Of a stretch of 64,000 nt of DNA, positions 63,265-64,000 are shown in pieces (position 1 is the stretch's first letter; each line of letters opens with the position of its first letter). The position numbers and the translations under genes were made by a program. Source of the stretch: Phaeodactylum tricornutum CCAP 1055/1 (taxonomy: Eukaryota; Bacillariophyta; Bacillariophyceae; Surirellales; Neidiaceae); assembly GCF_000150955.2 (NCBI RefSeq), contig NC_011680.1, positions 599,926 to 663,925 of the forward strand, written 5' to 3'. The notes beneath the pieces are model-generated. The model did not search any database. It saw nothing but the letters and a program-made list of their open reading frames with translations, and had not been told where the DNA came from.

Positions 63265-64000
63265 TCCCTTGAGGAGTTCTTCCCCTCCCTTAACGCAAGG
63301 CTCCGCCTAAGTCTTTTACGGCAGGCGCGGACGCTTTCGCGACAAGTTATGAGCCCAACACGTCCCCACTGTTTCACGTATACATCATTCCAATACGAAT
63401 AGTCATTTAGCTACAAGTGACTTCAGTTGAAGACTTTTCTAATACTGCCCTGTTCTTATACAAGATCCCCAAAGATCTTTACACACCAGTAAAATTACCT
63501 TCACAAAACTCTCTCGTTTCCCCTCTCGAAACAACCTTGCCTTCCAACACCGCTTTTACCGCCTTCACCGCCTTAACGCCTTCGTCAAGTCACCTCAAAC
63601 GCCTCACCGTTTTCATCTCCTTTACCCTACACTTGACACCACACATCAAGTCTTCGAGTAAAGTAACCGTTGCCTTCTTTCCGCACCGATTCCTTTTGAA
63701 ACGCCGCATTTGACTCACTGATTCCAATCGCTATCGCAACCACAACTACCAACCGCAACTATCGTCGCAAACCTCTCTCAACAAGCAATCAGTTAACACT
63801 TTTCTCAAGCAACAACCACATCAAATACACCCACAAACTCATCTATTTGTCTGTTCAACTCGCAAAGACAAATCTCTGTTTTGGCCCCAAATTTGATAAA
63901 CTTCATCCATCCAAAACGTAATCCCGACAACTGCTCTGCTCCAACGACAACACAAGTTCAACAAATACGCCGAAGAAGTCCATACACAACACTCCTTCAG
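63265..64000. other. Unassigned G-poor, CA/CT-rich stretch at the window edge
   Basis: From about 63420 the + strand is strikingly poor in G and rich in C, A and T (ACAACCACAACTACCAACCG-like text). An open frame at 63417-63713 has no ATG and no known domain, and its composition reflects the skew. Such strand-biased sequence can occur in untranslated leaders and next to LTR elements, but no LTR, primer site or other part is recognised. It continues past the window. Confidence 0.35.

Noticed and set aside
63417-63713. 98-residue frame at the right edge.
   Set aside because: No ATG at its start and composition explained by the strand skew.

Overview
The window looks like nuclear DNA of a pennate diatom, most likely Phaeodactylum tricornutum or a close relative. 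The genes are compact and split by few, short GT-AG introns of about 73-200 bp, often with GTACGT or GTAAGT donors. Several proteins carry heterokont-style secretory or plastid presequences. The gene set is plainly eukaryotic: a myosin, Mediator MED7, MRE11, FIGNL1, exosome CSL4, PPP4R2, an ataxin-3-like protease and a TBC/rhodanese protein. The species call is inference; the exon joins were read directly from the bases.

Bases 1-50754 form a dense gene region. In order it holds: a four-exon unconventional myosin whose tail carries UVR-like repeats, eight CBS motifs, a PB1 domain and a terminal membrane anchor (-); a plastid-type glycine-zipper/coiled-coil protein (+); a type II sulfotransferase-like protein (+); an M20 amidohydrolase (-); a tandem-duplicated ATP-grasp ligase (+); a POT/PTR transporter (-); MED7 (+); an SH3-like repeat protein (-); MRE11 (-); a nucleotide-sugar 4,6-dehydratase (+); FIGNL1 (+); an FkbM-like/2OG-oxygenase fusion (+); CSL4 (-); PPP4R2 (+); a Ycf49-like plastid membrane protein (-); a Tat-type lumenal DUF1499 protein (+); a Josephin-UIM-UBX protein (+); a TBC1D23-like protein (-); and a secreted cysteine-rich protein with a GPI-like tail (-). 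Neighbours are mostly functionally unrelated. A loose theme is DNA maintenance and gene expression: MRE11, FIGNL1, PPP4R2, MED7 and CSL4.

Bases ~51000-61000 are AT-richer and built from mobile elements. A ~1.37 kb inverted-repeat element carries clusters of an AAAATCCGACTCTAAAT motif. It abuts four copies of a ~650-750 bp repeat, two of which sit head-to-head as a ~1.1 kb imperfect palindrome. Next comes a three-layer nest: an old piggyBac-like DNA transposon is split by a solo-LTR-like insertion (ACAG duplicated), which is itself split by a younger, almost complete piggyBac-like element with CTAG on both sides. The older copy differs from the younger largely by C-to-T changes at CpG sites, which agrees with the order given by the nesting.

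After this lies one single-exon gene for a type II polysaccharide pyruvyl transferase-like protein (61180-62352, -). The right end holds a tRNA-like decayed motif, one end and a transposase remnant of a third, diverged piggyBac-like element, and a G-poor, pyrimidine/CA-rich stretch with no recognisable gene.
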